A stretch of 6,395 nt of DNA from assembly GCA_019308525.1 (NCBI GenBank), contig JAFDIC010000240.1, forward strand, positions 1 to 6,395, written 5' to 3'. Below are positions 5,601 to 6,395 of this stretch, piece by piece; the first letter of the stretch is position 1; every line of letters starts with the position of its first letter. Below the pieces are notes generated by a model, which worked only from the letters and a program-made list of their open reading frames with translations, did no database searches and was not told where the DNA came from. The stretch is from Deltaproteobacteria bacterium. Lineage in GTDB: Bacteria > Desulfobacterota > DSM-4660 > Desulfatiglandales > HGW-15. Position numbers and translations under genes: made by a program.

Positions 5601-6395
5601 CTTCAGATTCCTCGCCCAGGTAAGCCCTCAGAACCTCCTCGTTCCTGGTCACTTCAGAGAAGGTCCCTTCGGCTATCTTTTTCCCGTAATTGAAGACCAC
5701 GACGTGCTGGGCAATGTTTTCTATCACCATCATGTCATGTTCAATGATGATGATGCTGATATCCCTGTACCTTTCCCTGAGTCTCAGGATGTCTTCCATA
5801 AGTTTCTCGGTCTCCTCCGGTGACATGCCTGCGGAGGGCTCATCCAGCAGCAGCAACTTGGGATTTGAGGCAAGGGCCCGGCAAATCTCCACGCGCCTTC
5901 GATCACCCTGGGATAGGTCCGACACAAGTCTTGAATAGTCAGATCCCAGCTCAGAGCTGAAATAGCTCAGGATCTCCACCGCTCGCTCGGCACATTCCCT
6001 TATCTCCTCCCGGGCCCTTCTGTACCGGAACAGTACGTCGAAAAGACGGGCCTTCTGCCTCGAATACATCCCCAGAATAACGTTGTCCAGTATGCTCAGC
6101 TGCCAGAAAAGACGGTTGTTTTGAAATGTCCTGGCCATCCCCTTTCTTGTTATTATATGGGGCTTTTCTCCAACGATATTTTCACCGTCAAACCATACTT
6201 CACCCTGACTTGGCCTGTAGATCCCTGAGACTATGTTGAAAAAAGTGGTCTTGCCCGAACCGTTCGGACCTATGAGCCCAACGGTGGTTCCTCGCCCTAC
6301 CTCAAGGTCTACACTGTCGACGGCAGTGAGCCCGCCAAAACTTATCGAAAGGCCCTTGGTTTTCAACAGGTACCTGTTATCCGGCTCAGCGCCCG
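5587..6395 (-). CDS. livG: LIV ABC transporter ATPase LivG (second system), 5' end probably beyond window
   Basis: A LivG-type ATPase. Counting from the TTG at 6366-6364 it has 259 residues with Walker A GPNGSGKTT (33-41), Q-loop ARTFQN (Q82), signature LSQGD (151-155), Walker B LLLLDEP (171-177, Glu176) and switch His210 in IEHDM. The frame stays open to the window edge: the codons upstream read GAEPDNRYL, and YLLKTKGLSISFGGLTAV aligns with YLLETEDLTIKFGGLTAI of the other LivG, whose start is only two residues before that. No ATG or GTG occurs in these codons, so the true start is probably just outside the window; TTG 6366 remains a weaker option. A TGA in another frame (6388-6386) could be the end of the preceding gene, by analogy livM, but this cannot be shown. 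It overlaps livF by 14 nt and belongs to an operon separate from the one at 1-4458. Confidence 0.94.
   Translation of the reverse strand, partial: GAEPDNRYLLKTKGLSISFGGLTAVDSVDLEVGRGTTVGLIGPNGSGKTTFFNIVSGIYRPSQGEVWFDGENIVGEKPHIITRKGMARTFQNNRLFWQLSILDNVILGMYSRQKARLFDVLFRYRRAREEIRECAERAVEILSYFSSELGSDYSRLVSDLSQGDRRRVEICRALASNPKLLLLDEPSAGMSPEETEKLMEDILRLRERYRDISIIIIEHDMMVIENIAQHVVVFNYGKKIAEGTFSEVTRNEEVLRAYLGEESEDARA

Noticed and set aside
1..6395. CRISPR array, phage or defence genes
   Set aside because: No spaced direct repeats and no nuclease, helicase or toxin-like proteins are present; all coding space is taken by transporter genes.

Overview
The window is a stretch of ABC transporter genes of the branched-chain/hydrophobic amino acid (LIV, HAAT) family. 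Every real gene lies on the minus strand, so transcription runs from the right end to the left end. Moderate GC content, TTG and GTG starts, tightly overlapping genes and several LIV transporters in a row fit an anaerobic Gram-negative bacterium. Desulfobacterota (sulfate reducers or syntrophs) is my best guess, from the protein style and from memory of similar terminal repeats; nothing in the window proves it.

Right part (6395 to 4887): the end of one LIV operon. It holds a livG-type ATPase whose 5' end probably lies beyond the window, overlapping by 14 nt a complete livF-type ATPase. The matching permease and binding-protein genes are not in the window and would be expected upstream.

Middle (4886 to 4459): about 430 nt without a gene. 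Its right half is a highly structured element of about 212 bp with inverted ends carrying GTAAAAAGTC / GACTTTTTAC, flanked by an 8-bp direct repeat. It looks like a MITE-type non-autonomous element. Its left half (about 180 nt) is the presumed promoter region and leader of the next operon, with a strong Shine-Dalgarno site.

Left part (4458 to 1): a second LIV operon in the classical order livK (periplasmic binding protein), livH and livM (permeases), livG and livF (ATPases; livF is cut by the left window edge). A strong GC-rich hairpin followed by a T-run lies between livK and livH. It probably attenuates transcription so that more binding protein than membrane complex is made. livH/livM overlap by ATGA and livG/livF also overlap, as expected for coupled translation.

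Together the left operon encodes a complete five-part importer. LivK captures the ligand in the periplasm, LivH and LivM form the channel, and LivG and LivF power it. The substrate cannot be told from sequence: branched-chain amino acids are the default, but this family also takes other amino acids, amides, urea and aromatic acids. I see no new kind of biological system here. The points worth a second look are the MITE-like element, the livK-livH attenuator and the altered ABC signature in the left LivG.
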